This document shows, one piece after another, positions 1-8,787 of a stretch of DNA of 63,245 bases. The notes below the pieces were generated by a model. That model had not been told where the DNA came from and searched no databases. It saw only the letters and a list, made by a program, of their open reading frames with translations. Position numbers and translations under genes: made by a program. Position 1 is the first letter of the stretch; the number at the start of each line of letters is the position of its first letter. The DNA comes from Firmicutes bacterium UBA5449 (GTDB taxonomy: Bacteria > Bacillota > SHA-98 > UBA4971): the NCBI GenBank assembly GCA_002424305.1, contig DIQZ01000045.1:391-63635 (forward strand), in the 5' to 3' direction.

Positions 1-214
1 GCCGGAAGACTTTTTTTGTTGTACGCATTTGGCTAGTTCATTTAGCTGGTTTTTAACTGTTCAGCCGTTTGTGTGATGCTCTTTTTTACATCGAACTCAT
101 CAGTGAACATGTGCTTGCAAGTCCCTGGAATCTGGTGCTTCACCGAGAATCGAATGCTTTTCGGGATAGGCTTTGAAACTACGAGGATTAGCAAGACCAA
201 CTGAGACCAAATGC
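1..214. other. Edge region without an assigned gene
   Basis: No convincing open frame with a ribosome-binding site, tRNA or terminator was recognised here. It is the sequence downstream of the minus-strand thioredoxin-fold gene. Short T-rich runs occur near 10-20 and 82-90, but I could not pair a clear stem with either. Confidence 0.5.
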
Positions 215-1096
215 TTACTTACGACGTGCAATAGCCTGCAAAAACTCATGTTCCCTGTCGATGTTCCATCCGGTGCCTACATAAGTTATTATGTCCCCTT
301 TGGCTAGGACAAGTGTGGGCGTATCTGTAAGGTGATACTTGGCATAAGTCGAGGAGTCTTCATCGCATAGCACCGTAAAGGGGATAGGCATGCGCCTGAG
401 TTCGCTTGTTGTGAGTTTCTTCGGTCCAAGAGAGACAACTATTACTTCAGTATCTTGCAAAAGATGAGCATTATTGCCTAGAAATCTTAATGCTTCTCTA
501 CAGGGTTCACAGTTCATTATAGTAAACACGTATAGTAGGTGCGGCCGGATGTTCTTCGTTTTTCTGTAATCTGACAGACTCCATGTTTTCCCTGATACTG
601 AAGGCAGCGTTATGTCCGGGGCATAGTCTCCTACCTTAAGTACTCTAGCCGGATATGACTCAGGAATCTTTCTGCCCTGGGCAAAGGAAGAAACAACTTC
701 AGCAAGACGCTCATTGTGACCGGGGCTGTACTTTCCATGTTTATATACAATCTGATCTTCATCAGTCAAAATGATTGTAGGTACTTCCAGTACGCCAAAG
801 TCATCAAGAAGCCTGCCTTGTTTGTCATAGAATACTTCGGCCACAGCGTTCTTGGCTTTCAGAGACGCTTCAAGCTTTGTCGGGTTGTCAGTTGTGACAA
901 TTATCCACTTGATAGAGGTCATATACTCATGCGACATGAGCGCAATAACTTCAAGAAACTGCTCCGACGCATCACCTTGAAAATCAAAGAAGCAAATCAC
1001 TGCCTTGGGTGCATTGATTAGCGCATAAGCCCTATCTGCCGGCATTTGTGCAAGAGAATGGCAAGACTCAGGGGTACATGTTAGAATAACAGCCAT
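215..1096 (-). CDS. Tandem thioredoxin-fold (redoxin) protein, probably membrane anchored
   Basis: Two thioredoxin-like domains lie in tandem. The N-terminal one (about residues 25-140) keeps the cis-Pro loop (EVPTII) but has no CxxC. The C-terminal one (about 155-290) resembles AhpC/TSA-ResA redoxins and has an active-site CEPC (Cys196, Cys199) and a cis-Pro at TDTPTL. It probably reduces or oxidises thiols outside the membrane, fed by the CcdA-like gene just upstream on the same strand. The first canonical ATG is at 1096, but the same frame stays open upstream and encodes a hydrophobic segment (YPTLLIILTLVATMAVILT) that looks like a signal anchor. That extension runs up to a TGA at 1163-1165 and, beyond it, to an ATG at 1220-1222. 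The real N-terminus is therefore unsettled; the coordinates given are the minimal frame. Confidence 0.75.
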   Translation of the reverse strand: MAVILTCTPESCHSLAQMPADRAYALINAPKAVICFFDFQGDASEQFLEVIALMSHEYMTSIKWIIVTTDNPTKLEASLKAKNAVAEVFYDKQGRLLDDFGVLEVPTIILTDEDQIVYKHGKYSPGHNERLAEVVSSFAQGRKIPESYPARVLKVGDYAPDITLPSVSGKTWSLSDYRKTKNIRPHLLYVFTIMNCEPCREALRFLGNNAHLLQDTEVIVVSLGPKKLTTSELRRMPIPFTVLCDEDSSTYAKYHLTDTPTLVLAKGDIITYVGTGWNIDREHEFLQAIARRK

Positions 1097-1278
1097 TGTT
1101 GCTACAAGTGTCAGGATTATTAATAAGGTCGGGTATTTAGCGGTGTAGATAGTTATTTTTGATCACCCCCATATTATCTCTCCCGTATTCTTTGTCTCAG
1201 GTGTTTCTTCTTTCTTTGACATGGCTTACGGCAGACTAAGATAGGCGCGAGCGTTCAACATGAACGTCCGACACGATT

Positions 1279-2499
1279 CTATAACATTTGCCACAGCATC
1301 CCGAGTAGATATCCGCCGAGAAGTAAGAACAATAACCCGGTAAGGAGTTTTACCGTTACCATACTTTTTGCTGCAAGTCTTGCTAAAGCCTGGGAGCCCA
1401 TCCCGAAGTAGGCAGCCAGGAAAACTCCTACAGCCGGCACCATGAAAGCCAGGTTGTAGGCAATAAGGTAAAGTATTGCCCTGGGATTGCCGGGATAGAT
1501 AGAGTGAACGTAGACAATCGTGGGTAGATATACCTGGCCTGTGCAGAGAAATTCCATTGCAGACACTAAGAAACCTGTTGTTATCGCCCCAACCAATAGG
1601 GATCTTGGGTTGGCATGTTTCCTAATTGTTGCCCGGACGGACTTTGAAATTCGCTTAGGGAGACCGAGCAGAAATTCGATCTTATCAGGATGGATCGCCG
1701 CTCCCAAAGCATCTACAAGGCTTAACACACCTAGAACTACAGCCAGAAGGCCAACTACACCGCTCAATAATGGCATAATCCATGATATTACTTGAATGCG
1801 CTTAACTACGGAAAGAATCCCTGTTCCGATCGTAAGATACGTCATGAACATTGCTCCACAGAAACCTAATCCTGTGTAGAGCAAGTGTTTTCTACTGCTA
1901 CCTGACATGAGAAGGTATGATACGAGAAAGGTGAGTCCGGCAAAGGCGCATGGATTGATACCATCGATAAATCCGGCACCCAGTACAATGCCTAAGTTGA
2001 ATGAGGCAAACCGTTGCGTGATAGACTCTTTGTCCCCTGACAAAGAGTCCGGAGGTTCTTCATATGAAGCTTCCAGTAGCCAGCCTTCATCTACTGCAAC
2101 CTCCAGCTCCCTTACACCGATGAACCAGGACTGCCCTACGAAGACGGCAGGCACAGCACCTCGTCTCGCCAAGGGGACCTGGTATATGGCGTCAAATCCT
2201 TCGCGCATCTTCATAACGCCGGGTTCAAACATGTTGTGGGGGTGTGTTTCCAGGTGAGGTCGGTTTTCTTCTAACTTGTTTAGAACCTTCTCTGCAAGCC
2301 GGCATTCACCGCAACCGGGTGAATAGAAATAGTGGATTGTCCCTATTGCTTCAGCCCTGACAACGTTTGAGGCGGCTTGCGCCACGCTACATTGCATGCA
2401 TGGATCGATAAGGAGTATTAAGGTAATAACCGGGATAATGGCAACAGCCAAACAAGAGAAAAACCTTGGTTGAGGGTGCATGTCAGTGTGTTGACCCAC
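1279..2499 (-). CDS. Thioredoxin-CcdA/DsbD-type membrane thiol electron transporter
   Basis: The 406-residue protein has an N-terminal hydrophobic segment (about 15-32), then a glutaredoxin/thioredoxin-like domain with CGEC (Cys63-Cys66), then six or more membrane spans of the cytochrome c biogenesis CcdA/DsbD family. The two membrane cysteines of that family are visible: INPCAF (Cys184) and FLCTGQVYLP (Cys319). Known members carry electrons from cytosolic thioredoxin to extracytoplasmic thiols. The fused redox domain resembles DsbD but in the opposite order, N-terminal rather than C-terminal. The GTG start at 2499 is chosen because GGAGG lies 9 bases before it. It is likely co-transcribed with the downstream redoxin, its plausible partner. 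Assignment to the family is firm; the substrate is unknown. Confidence 0.85.
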   Translation of the reverse strand: MGQHTDMHPQPRFFSCLAVAIIPVITLILLIDPCMQCSVAQAASNVVRAEAIGTIHYFYSPGCGECRLAEKVLNKLEENRPHLETHPHNMFEPGVMKMREGFDAIYQVPLARRGAVPAVFVGQSWFIGVRELEVAVDEGWLLEASYEEPPDSLSGDKESITQRFASFNLGIVLGAGFIDGINPCAFAGLTFLVSYLLMSGSSRKHLLYTGLGFCGAMFMTYLTIGTGILSVVKRIQVISWIMPLLSGVVGLLAVVLGVLSLVDALGAAIHPDKIEFLLGLPKRISKSVRATIRKHANPRSLLVGAITTGFLVSAMEFLCTGQVYLPTIVYVHSIYPGNPRAILYLIAYNLAFMVPAVGVFLAAYFGMGSQALARLAAKSMVTVKLLTGLLFLLLGGYLLGMLWQML

Positions 2500-2762
2500 A
2501 TCTCCAGTCCTCCGCCTAACGTTTCCATCGTTTAGAGGTAAGATACAAATCCCTGCCTGAACGCTACCTATATATACGACACCGGGCGCCTAAGTCCTAC
2601 CGGCATGACACCTGCTTTCTGCGGTGCAGTTTGGGATTTAATTGTGTATGTATGGCGCCGGAAGTCCAAGAATATAAAGGATTTTTGAGTCAGCCATATA
2701 ATAAGCTTGTTGAGGCAATATGGTGTTTTCTTTCGAAATACGATGAAACAGGGTAGACAGGT
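2500..2762. other. Divergent intergenic region
   Basis: This region separates the minus-strand redox genes from the plus-strand psuK-psuG pair, so it should hold two promoters. TATAAT occurs on the plus strand at 2697-2702, but no good -35 box sits 16-18 bases before it. On the minus strand TATATA near 2570 has the same problem. No riboswitch-like structure or long coding frame with a ribosome-binding site was seen. Confidence 0.4.
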
Positions 2763-3752
2763 GTGTCTTGTCAGATAAATTCTGTTAATACAAAGGATGC
2801 TGATGGTTTGATTCTGACAATCGGAGGCATTACAGCAGACATCATGGTTTTCCCGGAAACCAAGCCAAAGCCGGGGACTGATGTTCCGGCAACTATTCAA
2901 GTACACCCCGGCGGAGTGGCTTCCAACTTCGCGTTCTGGTGTTCACTCCTTGGTCAAGATGTCGGCCTTATTGGCGCAGTGGGTCAGGATGCTCTTGCGG
3001 ATATAGCACTTTCAGGGCTCAGTGAGGCAGGTGTTAATGTTTTCGTAAAATCCCACCGGAGCTTAAGGACTGCATGTGTTGTCAACCTTGTAGGTGCATC
3101 AGGTGAGAAGACCTTTATCACCCAGCGTGGAGCTGACGAGGCAATTCCTCACGAGATTATCACAGATGAACTGATTGCCAAGGCTAAATGGTTACACATA
3201 GGCGGTTATGTTCTCTACAGTGATGTTTCGCGTCCCGCAGCAGAGAAAGCCATGCGACTGGCACTTGCTAACGAAGTTCCGATGTCTATCGATCCGTGTT
3301 CTTGGTATCCTCTTCGTGAGTATGGCATATCACGTTTCTTGAGTACAGCCGCACACTCGACCCTTCTTATTCCCAACTATGATGAAGGGGTGACTCTTGT
3401 GGGAAAGAAGTCTCCTGAGAAGATGGCGTCTGAGCTTTTAAATTATGCTCCGTATGTTGTGGTGAAATTGGGGCGCGACGGTTGCGTTATTGCAGCGGAA
3501 GGCTGTGTCAAGGTTTGTTCCACCGAAGCTGTGGACGATCCGGTTGATACTACCGGTGCAGGCGACTCCTTTAACGCAGCGTTTGTCAGCGAGTTCTTAC
3601 GTTCAGGAGATATGTGGTCTGCAGCATGCTTCGCCAATTCCCTGGCCGGTAGGGTTGTGACTACGGTAGGAGCAAGGCCTGATGTCAGCACTGCTCGTGC
3701 TTGGATTGGATGTCTGGAACAAGAGAGAAGAAAGAGGGAATGTTCCACATGA
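2763..3752 (+). CDS. psuK: PfkB-family kinase, probably pseudouridine kinase
   Basis: This is a 329-residue ribokinase/PfkB-family sugar kinase. The glycine-rich N-terminal segment (HPGGVASNFAFWCSLLG) and the C-terminal PfkB signature DTTGAGDSFNAAF, with the catalytic Asp near residue 267, are intact. The family phosphorylates sugars or nucleosides with ATP. The substrate is inferred from the neighbour: the stop codon overlaps the start of psuG as ATGA, and PsuK in characterised systems makes the pseudouridine 5'-phosphate that PsuG cleaves. The start is GTG with only a weak upstream purine stretch. Another nucleoside or ribose specificity is possible. Confidence 0.85.
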   Translation: MSCQINSVNTKDADGLILTIGGITADIMVFPETKPKPGTDVPATIQVHPGGVASNFAFWCSLLGQDVGLIGAVGQDALADIALSGLSEAGVNVFVKSHRSLRTACVVNLVGASGEKTFITQRGADEAIPHEIITDELIAKAKWLHIGGYVLYSDVSRPAAEKAMRLALANEVPMSIDPCSWYPLREYGISRFLSTAAHSTLLIPNYDEGVTLVGKKSPEKMASELLNYAPYVVVKLGRDGCVIAAEGCVKVCSTEAVDDPVDTTGAGDSFNAAFVSEFLRSGDMWSAACFANSLAGRVVTTVGARPDVSTARAWIGCLEQERRKRECST

Positions 3753-4669
3753 ACGAATACTTGATAGTCAATGACGAAGTAAGAGATGCTGTGAAAAGCG
3801 GGTTGCCTGTGGTTGCGTTTGAGACTTCTATTCTAACCCATGGCCTGCCTCAGCCTCATAATGTGAATTTGTCCAAAGAGGTCCGGGCAATTGCACGGTC
3901 AAAGGGCGTTGTGCCTGCGACTACTGCTGTCATTGACGGTAAGCTGAGGGTGGGATTAACTGAAGAAGAGATAGAGTTTCTCGGAACTGGTCCCGGTGTA
4001 GCCAAGGCAAGTTATCGGGATCTCGGTGTGCTCCTGGCCACCGGGGGTTCCGGAGGCACAACGGTAGCTTCAAGCATAGTTCTGGCGGAGATGGCGGGTA
4101 TCCGCATTTTCGTAACCGGAGGCATTGGAGGCGTGCATCGTGGGGCTGAAACTACCTTCGACATATCAGCTGATTTATTGATGATGTCAAAAGTAGATGT
4201 AGCTACGGTTTGTGCAGGTATGAAGTCTATCTTGGATATAGGATTAACATTGGAAGTCTTGGAGACTTTGGGTATTCCGGTTATCGGATACGATACTCAT
4301 ATTCTACCTGGATTTCATATAAGGCGGACTGCTCACAAGGTGTTATACACCGCTGAAGATCCTGAAGATGTTGTAAGATTCATGGTGTCAAAGTGGGATG
4401 CAGGCATAAAAGGCGGTTTTCTTCTTGCTGTACCTGTACCGGAAGAAGATGAGGTGGATTCCGGCCTGCTCCGGGATGCCATCAACCGGGCAGTTTGTGA
4501 AGCCGGGGAGAAGGGGATCAAGAGCAAAGATGTGACCCCTTATATCTTGTCTCGTCTTGGAGAGTTGACTCGCGGAGCGACGCTCAAGGCTAACCTGTCT
4601 CTTGTGCGGAATAACACTTGCGTAGGATGTGATATAGCAAAGTGCTATAGTCGTTTACGTAAAGAATGA
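3749..4669 (+). CDS. psuG: Pseudouridine-5'-phosphate glycosidase
   Basis: PsuG splits pseudouridine 5'-phosphate reversibly into uracil and ribose 5-phosphate, salvaging the modified base released from RNA turnover. The protein is recognisable from ETSILTHGLPQPHN near the start, the TGGSGGTTVASSI region and FVTGGIGGVHRGAE in the middle. Length (about 306 residues) fits the family. The ATG at 3749 is preferred over upstream in-frame starts because GAGGG lies about 10 bases before it and it forms an ATGA overlap with psuK, implying translational coupling. The C-terminus carries three closely spaced cysteines (CVGCDIAKC), which I do not associate with the core enzyme. Uracil made here could be reused by the upp product encoded at 33.2 kb. 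Confidence 0.93.
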   Translation: MNEYLIVNDEVRDAVKSGLPVVAFETSILTHGLPQPHNVNLSKEVRAIARSKGVVPATTAVIDGKLRVGLTEEEIEFLGTGPGVAKASYRDLGVLLATGGSGGTTVASSIVLAEMAGIRIFVTGGIGGVHRGAETTFDISADLLMMSKVDVATVCAGMKSILDIGLTLEVLETLGIPVIGYDTHILPGFHIRRTAHKVLYTAEDPEDVVRFMVSKWDAGIKGGFLLAVPVPEEDEVDSGLLRDAINRAVCEAGEKGIKSKDVTPYILSRLGELTRGATLKANLSLVRNNTCVGCDIAKCYSRLRKE

Positions 4670-4726
4670 ATGTGATGGCCACTCATGAGTGAACCAGCTG
4701 AGAGCTGAAAATAGAACTCCATTAAC

Positions 4727-4755
4727 TTATGATTACCAACGTATGATAATATAAT
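4727..4755 (+). promoter_or_regulatory. Possible sigma-A promoter for the hydrogen sensor operon
   Basis: TATAAT at 4750-4755 is a perfect -10 box, and TTATGA at 4727-4732 lies exactly 17 bases before it, though it matches only half of a -35 consensus. It sits about 70 bases before the sensor kinase start. Confidence 0.35.
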
Positions 4756-4825
4756 ACATAAGGACTAGCACTTTTATACTGAAAGCAATCCGGATACGCC
4801 TGGGAGAATCTGTGTATAGGGGGCG

Positions 4826-7129
4826 TTGACCATAAGCGTTGTTACTACGATTAAGGGTAAGTGCAGGGAATGCTATGCATGTGTCCGGAATTGTCCTGTA
4901 AAGGCCATTAAAGTAGAAGACGGCCAGGCAACTGTAATCGAAGAACTGTGCATATCTTGTGGTTATTGCGTAAGGGTCTGCGCTCAACATGCAAAGCACA
5001 TCAGGGAAGATTTGGTTTCAGTTAAGAATGCGCTAAAAACAGGAAGAGCTTGCGCTTTGCTGGCTCCTGCTTTTGCAGTGGAATTTCACGGGGAATTGAA
5101 ACCGGGTCAGGTTGTGGCAGCGCTAAAAGAAATCGGATTTGCCGGCGTGTATGAGGTAGCGTGGGGAGCGGAACGTGTAACCCAGGAGTACATGAGGATT
5201 ATAGAAGGCGAGCACCCGCGCGGTATTATTTCTACGCCTTGTCCGGCCATAGTTAACCTAGTGGAAGTTAAGTATCCTCAACTCATTCCAAGACTTGTTC
5301 CGGTAGTCTCACCTATGGTAGCCGCAGGAAGAATGATAAAGAAGGAACACGTAGGGGCCTATACCGTATTTATCGGACCCTGTGTCGCCAAGAAGAGCGA
5401 GATGTTTGACTACTCAGTTGCTGACGCCATAGATGCGGTCCTTACATTTGTCGAATTGAGGACATTACTGGAGGATGCGCCTACCGGATGGGCAGATTTG
5501 CCTGACATGTCCTTCGACAGAGAAGAAGCATACCTAGGCCGGCTTTATCCGGTATCAGGCGGGCTACTTAGAAGCGCAGCGCTTTCTGCGGATATAGCTG
5601 ATAATGAAATCCTCGTTATGGAAGGTAAGGATAATTGCATCGATTTTCTTGAGGCGTTAAGTCTGGACGAAGACTGTCCGGAGTTTGTTGATATGCTGTT
5701 TTGTGAAGGATGCATAAATGGTCCCATGATGACGACAGAGCTTGACAGCTATGCGCGACGAGTAGTTGCTGTAAATTTTGCCAAGCAATCAGCACATGCC
5801 GGTTCAAGCATAACTCTAATGAAGCCGCAATTTCCTCAAATCGAGGGTACCCGTGGATTTTCACCTAGAAGTATAGACATGCCTGTTCCTGCAGAGGAGG
5901 ATATACAGCGCATACTCCTTGAGCTTAACAAGACCAAACGGGAAGATGAGTTAAACTGCGGTGCATGTGGATATAACACATGCCGAGAGAAAGCTACAGC
6001 AGTATTCCAGGGACTTGCTGAAAACAAAATGTGTCTACCATATTTAGTAATGCAGCTTGAGGTGCACAACATGGATCTGGCAGAGCTTAAAGCATATCAT
6101 GAAGACATAATTGACAGTATTATTGAAGGTATTGTAGTTGTGGACTGTAACATGACGATAACCAGTCTGAACAAATCAGCAGACCGATATTCCACCTCAC
6201 AATCCATTGGCAGAAACATGTTTCAAGCGTTCCCGGAACTGGATATTCCAAGGTGTAGGCATGGTCTTGAGAGAGCCATATCACTGGGTGAGTCAACAGA
6301 TTTAGGAGAGATGGTTTTTCAGCTTGGCGCAGACAAGATTACCTTACACCTTAAGATCAGCCCTCTTAAGAACTATGATGGAGAAGTATACGGAGCAGTC
6401 CTCCTAAGTCAAGATATCACTGAGAAGCGCAGGCTTGAAAACCAGCTCATCCAGTCTGACAGACTAGCTGCTCTAGGGCAACTGGCAGCAGGGGTTGCTC
6501 ATGAGATCAATACACCACTGACTCTCATTCTCGGATATACGGATATTCTCAAGAAGTCTGTGAGGTCGGACAACCTTGAGAGTTCATACCTTAAGACAAT
6601 AATTGAAGAATCAGAGAGGATTTCTGATATTGTCCGTAGCCTTCTGAATTTTGCAAGGCCGACTAACATGTCTGCAGGTAGATGTAAGGTGAATGAGGCC
6701 TGCAGAAGAACCCTTAGGATATTCGGAGGACAAATGAGTCGAAGGGGAATCAAGGTTACTTCGGATCTTGACGAGAGTCAGCCGGAGGCTGCCATTGATA
6801 TCGGAGAATTACAGCAAGTTATCCTTAACATGATCCTCAATGCTATGCAAGCTATGCCTGATGGGGGGCATCTGGGCATAAAGACAGGTACATCCGGTGA
6901 TGTGGTGAAGATTACCATAACAGACACAGGTACCGGAATCGCGCCGGAGAATATGAGAAAGATCTTCAATCCGTTTTTTACTACTAAGGATGTAGGCAAG
7001 GGAACAGGTCTTGGACTTTCAGTAAGTTTTGATATTATAGAAAAGCACGGTGGAACCGTCAAGGTCGAAAGCCAACTTGGCAAGGGTACAGCTTTCATGA
7101 TTATTCTTCCTAAGAATGGAGTGCGGTAG
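4826..7129 (+). CDS. Sensory [FeFe]-hydrogenase-like PAS histidine kinase (HydS type)
   Basis: This 767-residue fusion has, in order: a 2[4Fe-4S] ferredoxin domain (Cys13/16/19/23 and Cys42/45/48/52); an [FeFe]-hydrogenase H-cluster domain (about 65-370) with degenerate loops STPCPAIV (about 137), GPCVAKKSEM (about 184) and FCEGCINGP (about 292); a small CGACGYNTC iron-sulfur domain (about 378); a PAS domain (about 420-530); and HisKA/HATPase kinase modules with H-box GVAHEINTP (about His561) and an N-box near 669. Group C hydrogenases linked to histidine kinases are thought to sense H2 rather than turn it over. The proton-relay Cys of TSCCP is Pro here, as expected for a sensor. No transmembrane segment is visible, so it should be cytoplasmic. 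It starts at TTG behind AGGGGG and stops just before its response regulator. Confidence 0.93.
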   Translation: MTISVVTTIKGKCRECYACVRNCPVKAIKVEDGQATVIEELCISCGYCVRVCAQHAKHIREDLVSVKNALKTGRACALLAPAFAVEFHGELKPGQVVAALKEIGFAGVYEVAWGAERVTQEYMRIIEGEHPRGIISTPCPAIVNLVEVKYPQLIPRLVPVVSPMVAAGRMIKKEHVGAYTVFIGPCVAKKSEMFDYSVADAIDAVLTFVELRTLLEDAPTGWADLPDMSFDREEAYLGRLYPVSGGLLRSAALSADIADNEILVMEGKDNCIDFLEALSLDEDCPEFVDMLFCEGCINGPMMTTELDSYARRVVAVNFAKQSAHAGSSITLMKPQFPQIEGTRGFSPRSIDMPVPAEEDIQRILLELNKTKREDELNCGACGYNTCREKATAVFQGLAENKMCLPYLVMQLEVHNMDLAELKAYHEDIIDSIIEGIVVVDCNMTITSLNKSADRYSTSQSIGRNMFQAFPELDIPRCRHGLERAISLGESTDLGEMVFQLGADKITLHLKISPLKNYDGEVYGAVLLSQDITEKRRLENQLIQSDRLAALGQLAAGVAHEINTPLTLILGYTDILKKSVRSDNLESSYLKTIIEESERISDIVRSLLNFARPTNMSAGRCKVNEACRRTLRIFGGQMSRRGIKVTSDLDESQPEAAIDIGELQQVILNMILNAMQAMPDGGHLGIKTGTSGDVVKITITDTGTGIAPENMRKIFNPFFTTKDVGKGTGLGLSVSFDIIEKHGGTVKVESQLGKGTAFMIILPKNGVR

Positions 7130-7130
7130 T

Positions 7131-8516
7131 ATGGGGGCAATCACCGGTAAGGTGCTTGTCATTGATGATGAAGAGAAAATGTGCGAATTTCTCTCTCTGG
7201 TGCTCTCTCAGGACGGACATAAAGTCTTTACTGCCACAAATGGGGAGCAAGCTTTGGATACTATGCGGTCCAAGGCAAACCTTGACGTTATTGTCACTGA
7301 CCTCATGATGCCTAAAATCAGTGGTATGGACGTTTTAGAAGAGGCAAAACGCTTGCTCCCGGATACCCCGGTGATCATGATTACCGGGTACTCTACAGTG
7401 GAAAGTGCTGTAGACGCCATGAAAGCAGGGGCGTTCGATTATTTACCAAAGCCATTCAAGGTCGATGAGGTGAAACTTGTAGTCAACAAGGCGCTGGACA
7501 GGCGAGCCATTACTCTGGAAAATAAAAGGCTTAGGCGAGAACTCCAGGCAATTCGTGAGCGGTCAGGTGAGATTATCGGCACATCCGAGAATATGCAAGA
7601 AGTTTTCCGGCTCGTTGAGAAAATCGCGAGGACTGATGCTACAACGCTGATTCGTGGAGAAAGCGGGACCGGCAAAGACCTAATCGCCCGCGAGATCCAC
7701 ATGCAGAGTCTGAGAGCCTCAAAGCCTTTCATAAGCATAAACTGTGCTGCACTACCTGAGACACTCCTCGAGAGTGAGCTTTTCGGTCATGCTCGTGGAG
7801 CTTTTACAGGTGCGGTTACGACTAAGCGGGGTCTATTTGAAGAAGCGGACGGAGGCACCATATTTCTGGATGAAATAGGAGACATCAGTCTTGCGCTTCA
7901 GGCCAAGCTCTTGAGGTTTCTCCAAAACAGAGAGTTTATTCGTGTTGGCGAGACTGTTGTGAGATGCGTGGATGTCCGGGTACTGGTTGCAACGAACAAA
8001 GATTTGGAGGCAGCCATCGAGAAGGGAGCTTTTCGTTCCGACCTTTATTATAGAATGAATGTGATAACTATCTACCTACCCACACTCAGGGAGCGTAAGA
8101 AGGATATACCCCTATTGTCTAGGCACTTTGCCCGAAAATTCGGAGCCAAATGTCTGAAAGGTACGATTGCTTTTTCCAAGGAAGCTATGGATGCTTTAGT
8201 TAATTATGCTTGGCCCGGTAATGTAAGAGAGCTTGAGAACGCAATTGAACGGGCTCTGATACTAATGGAAGGCAACGACCTTGAGCTGCATGATCTTCCG
8301 GATGAGGTAATTGAAGCGTACGAAGTACAGAAGTCCGGGAAATGCGACAATACAGACGGTGAATCATTTTATGAAGCTGTTGATGAGTACAAGCGCGAGC
8401 TGATTTCCAAGGCGCTTGAAAAATCTGAAGGCATCCAAGCCGGAGCTGCCCGGATTCTCGGTATTAAACGAACTACACTGAATGAAATGATGAAACGTTT
8501 AGGGATGCTGGGATAG
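7131..8516 (+). CDS. NtrC-family sigma-54 response regulator, partner of the hydrogen sensor
   Basis: The protein has a receiver domain (acidic pair Asp12/Asp13, phospho-acceptor Asp57 in VTDLMM, Lys near 107), an AAA+ sigma-54 activator domain (Walker A GESGTGKD near 177, GAFTGA loop near 225, Walker B with FLDEIGD) and a C-terminal FIS-type helix-turn-helix (GAARILGIKRTTLNEMMKRL). GAFTGA is the loop that contacts sigma-54, so it should open sigma-54 promoters when phosphorylated. Its cognate kinase is almost certainly the preceding gene, whose stop ends one base before this ATG; GGAGTG supplies the ribosome-binding site. A perfect sigma-54 promoter lies about 150 bases downstream of its stop, making the hydrogenase operon the obvious target. 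Confidence 0.95.
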   Translation: MGAITGKVLVIDDEEKMCEFLSLVLSQDGHKVFTATNGEQALDTMRSKANLDVIVTDLMMPKISGMDVLEEAKRLLPDTPVIMITGYSTVESAVDAMKAGAFDYLPKPFKVDEVKLVVNKALDRRAITLENKRLRRELQAIRERSGEIIGTSENMQEVFRLVEKIARTDATTLIRGESGTGKDLIAREIHMQSLRASKPFISINCAALPETLLESELFGHARGAFTGAVTTKRGLFEEADGGTIFLDEIGDISLALQAKLLRFLQNREFIRVGETVVRCVDVRVLVATNKDLEAAIEKGAFRSDLYYRMNVITIYLPTLRERKKDIPLLSRHFARKFGAKCLKGTIAFSKEAMDALVNYAWPGNVRELENAIERALILMEGNDLELHDLPDEVIEAYEVQKSGKCDNTDGESFYEAVDEYKRELISKALEKSEGIQAGAARILGIKRTTLNEMMKRLGMLG

Positions 8517-8526
8517 GATCAAAACG

Positions 8527-8566
8527 CCAATAAATTGGACGTAGTGTCCAACTTATTGGATCCAAT
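8527..8566 (+). promoter_or_regulatory. Palindromic upstream activator site for the NtrC-type regulator (candidate)
   Basis: CCAATAAATTGGAC (8527-8540) and GTCCAACTTATTGG (8546-8559) form a 14-bp inverted repeat with one mismatch around GTAGT. The perfect palindrome ATTGGATCCAAT overlaps it at 8555-8566. This gives several TTGG half-sites. The array lies about 105-145 bases upstream of the -24 box, the usual distance for sigma-54 enhancer binding. No T-run follows, which argues against a terminator. Confidence 0.65.
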
Positions 8567-8669
8567 ATCCGTCTTGTATTACCGGTGTGATGAGAGTAAA
8601 ATACATAAAAGACCTGCGTAAGGTATGGTTAAAGAGTTCTTCGGAACTCTTGTATTTTTGCTGGAAACC

Positions 8670-8685
8670 TGGCACGGGACTTGCA
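8670..8685 (+). promoter_or_regulatory. Sigma-54 (-24/-12) promoter of the hydrogenase operon
   Basis: TGGCAC at 8670-8675, five bases, then TTGCA at 8681-8685 matches the sigma-54 consensus TGGCAC-N5-TTGCW, with the invariant GG (8671-8672) and GC (8683-8684) ten bases apart. Transcription should begin near 8696, about 90 bases before the first gene. It lies in the only long intergenic gap between the regulator and the hydrogenase genes. Confidence 0.9.
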
Positions 8686-8787
8686 CCTAATAATGAGTGG
8701 AGCCGGTATTGGGCAGTTGCGAGCGTTAATGACTGTCCATTTCTAATGACCGGGATTGTGAAATTAGGCACAAAGGGGGGGAGTAAC

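Noticed and set aside
716..1021. Plus-strand frame opposite the redoxin gene
   Set aside because: It is the antisense shadow of a well-supported thioredoxin-fold gene.
1163..1165. Selenocysteine at the in-frame TGA of the redoxin gene
   Set aside because: No SECIS-like hairpin follows immediately, and the position is in the N-terminal tail, not at a redox-active site.
8587..8787. N-terminal extension of the small hydrogenase-operon gene from ATG 8587
   Set aside because: The sigma-54 promoter (8670-8685) lies inside it and the strong ribosome-binding site is at 8774-8783, so the start is GTG 8788.
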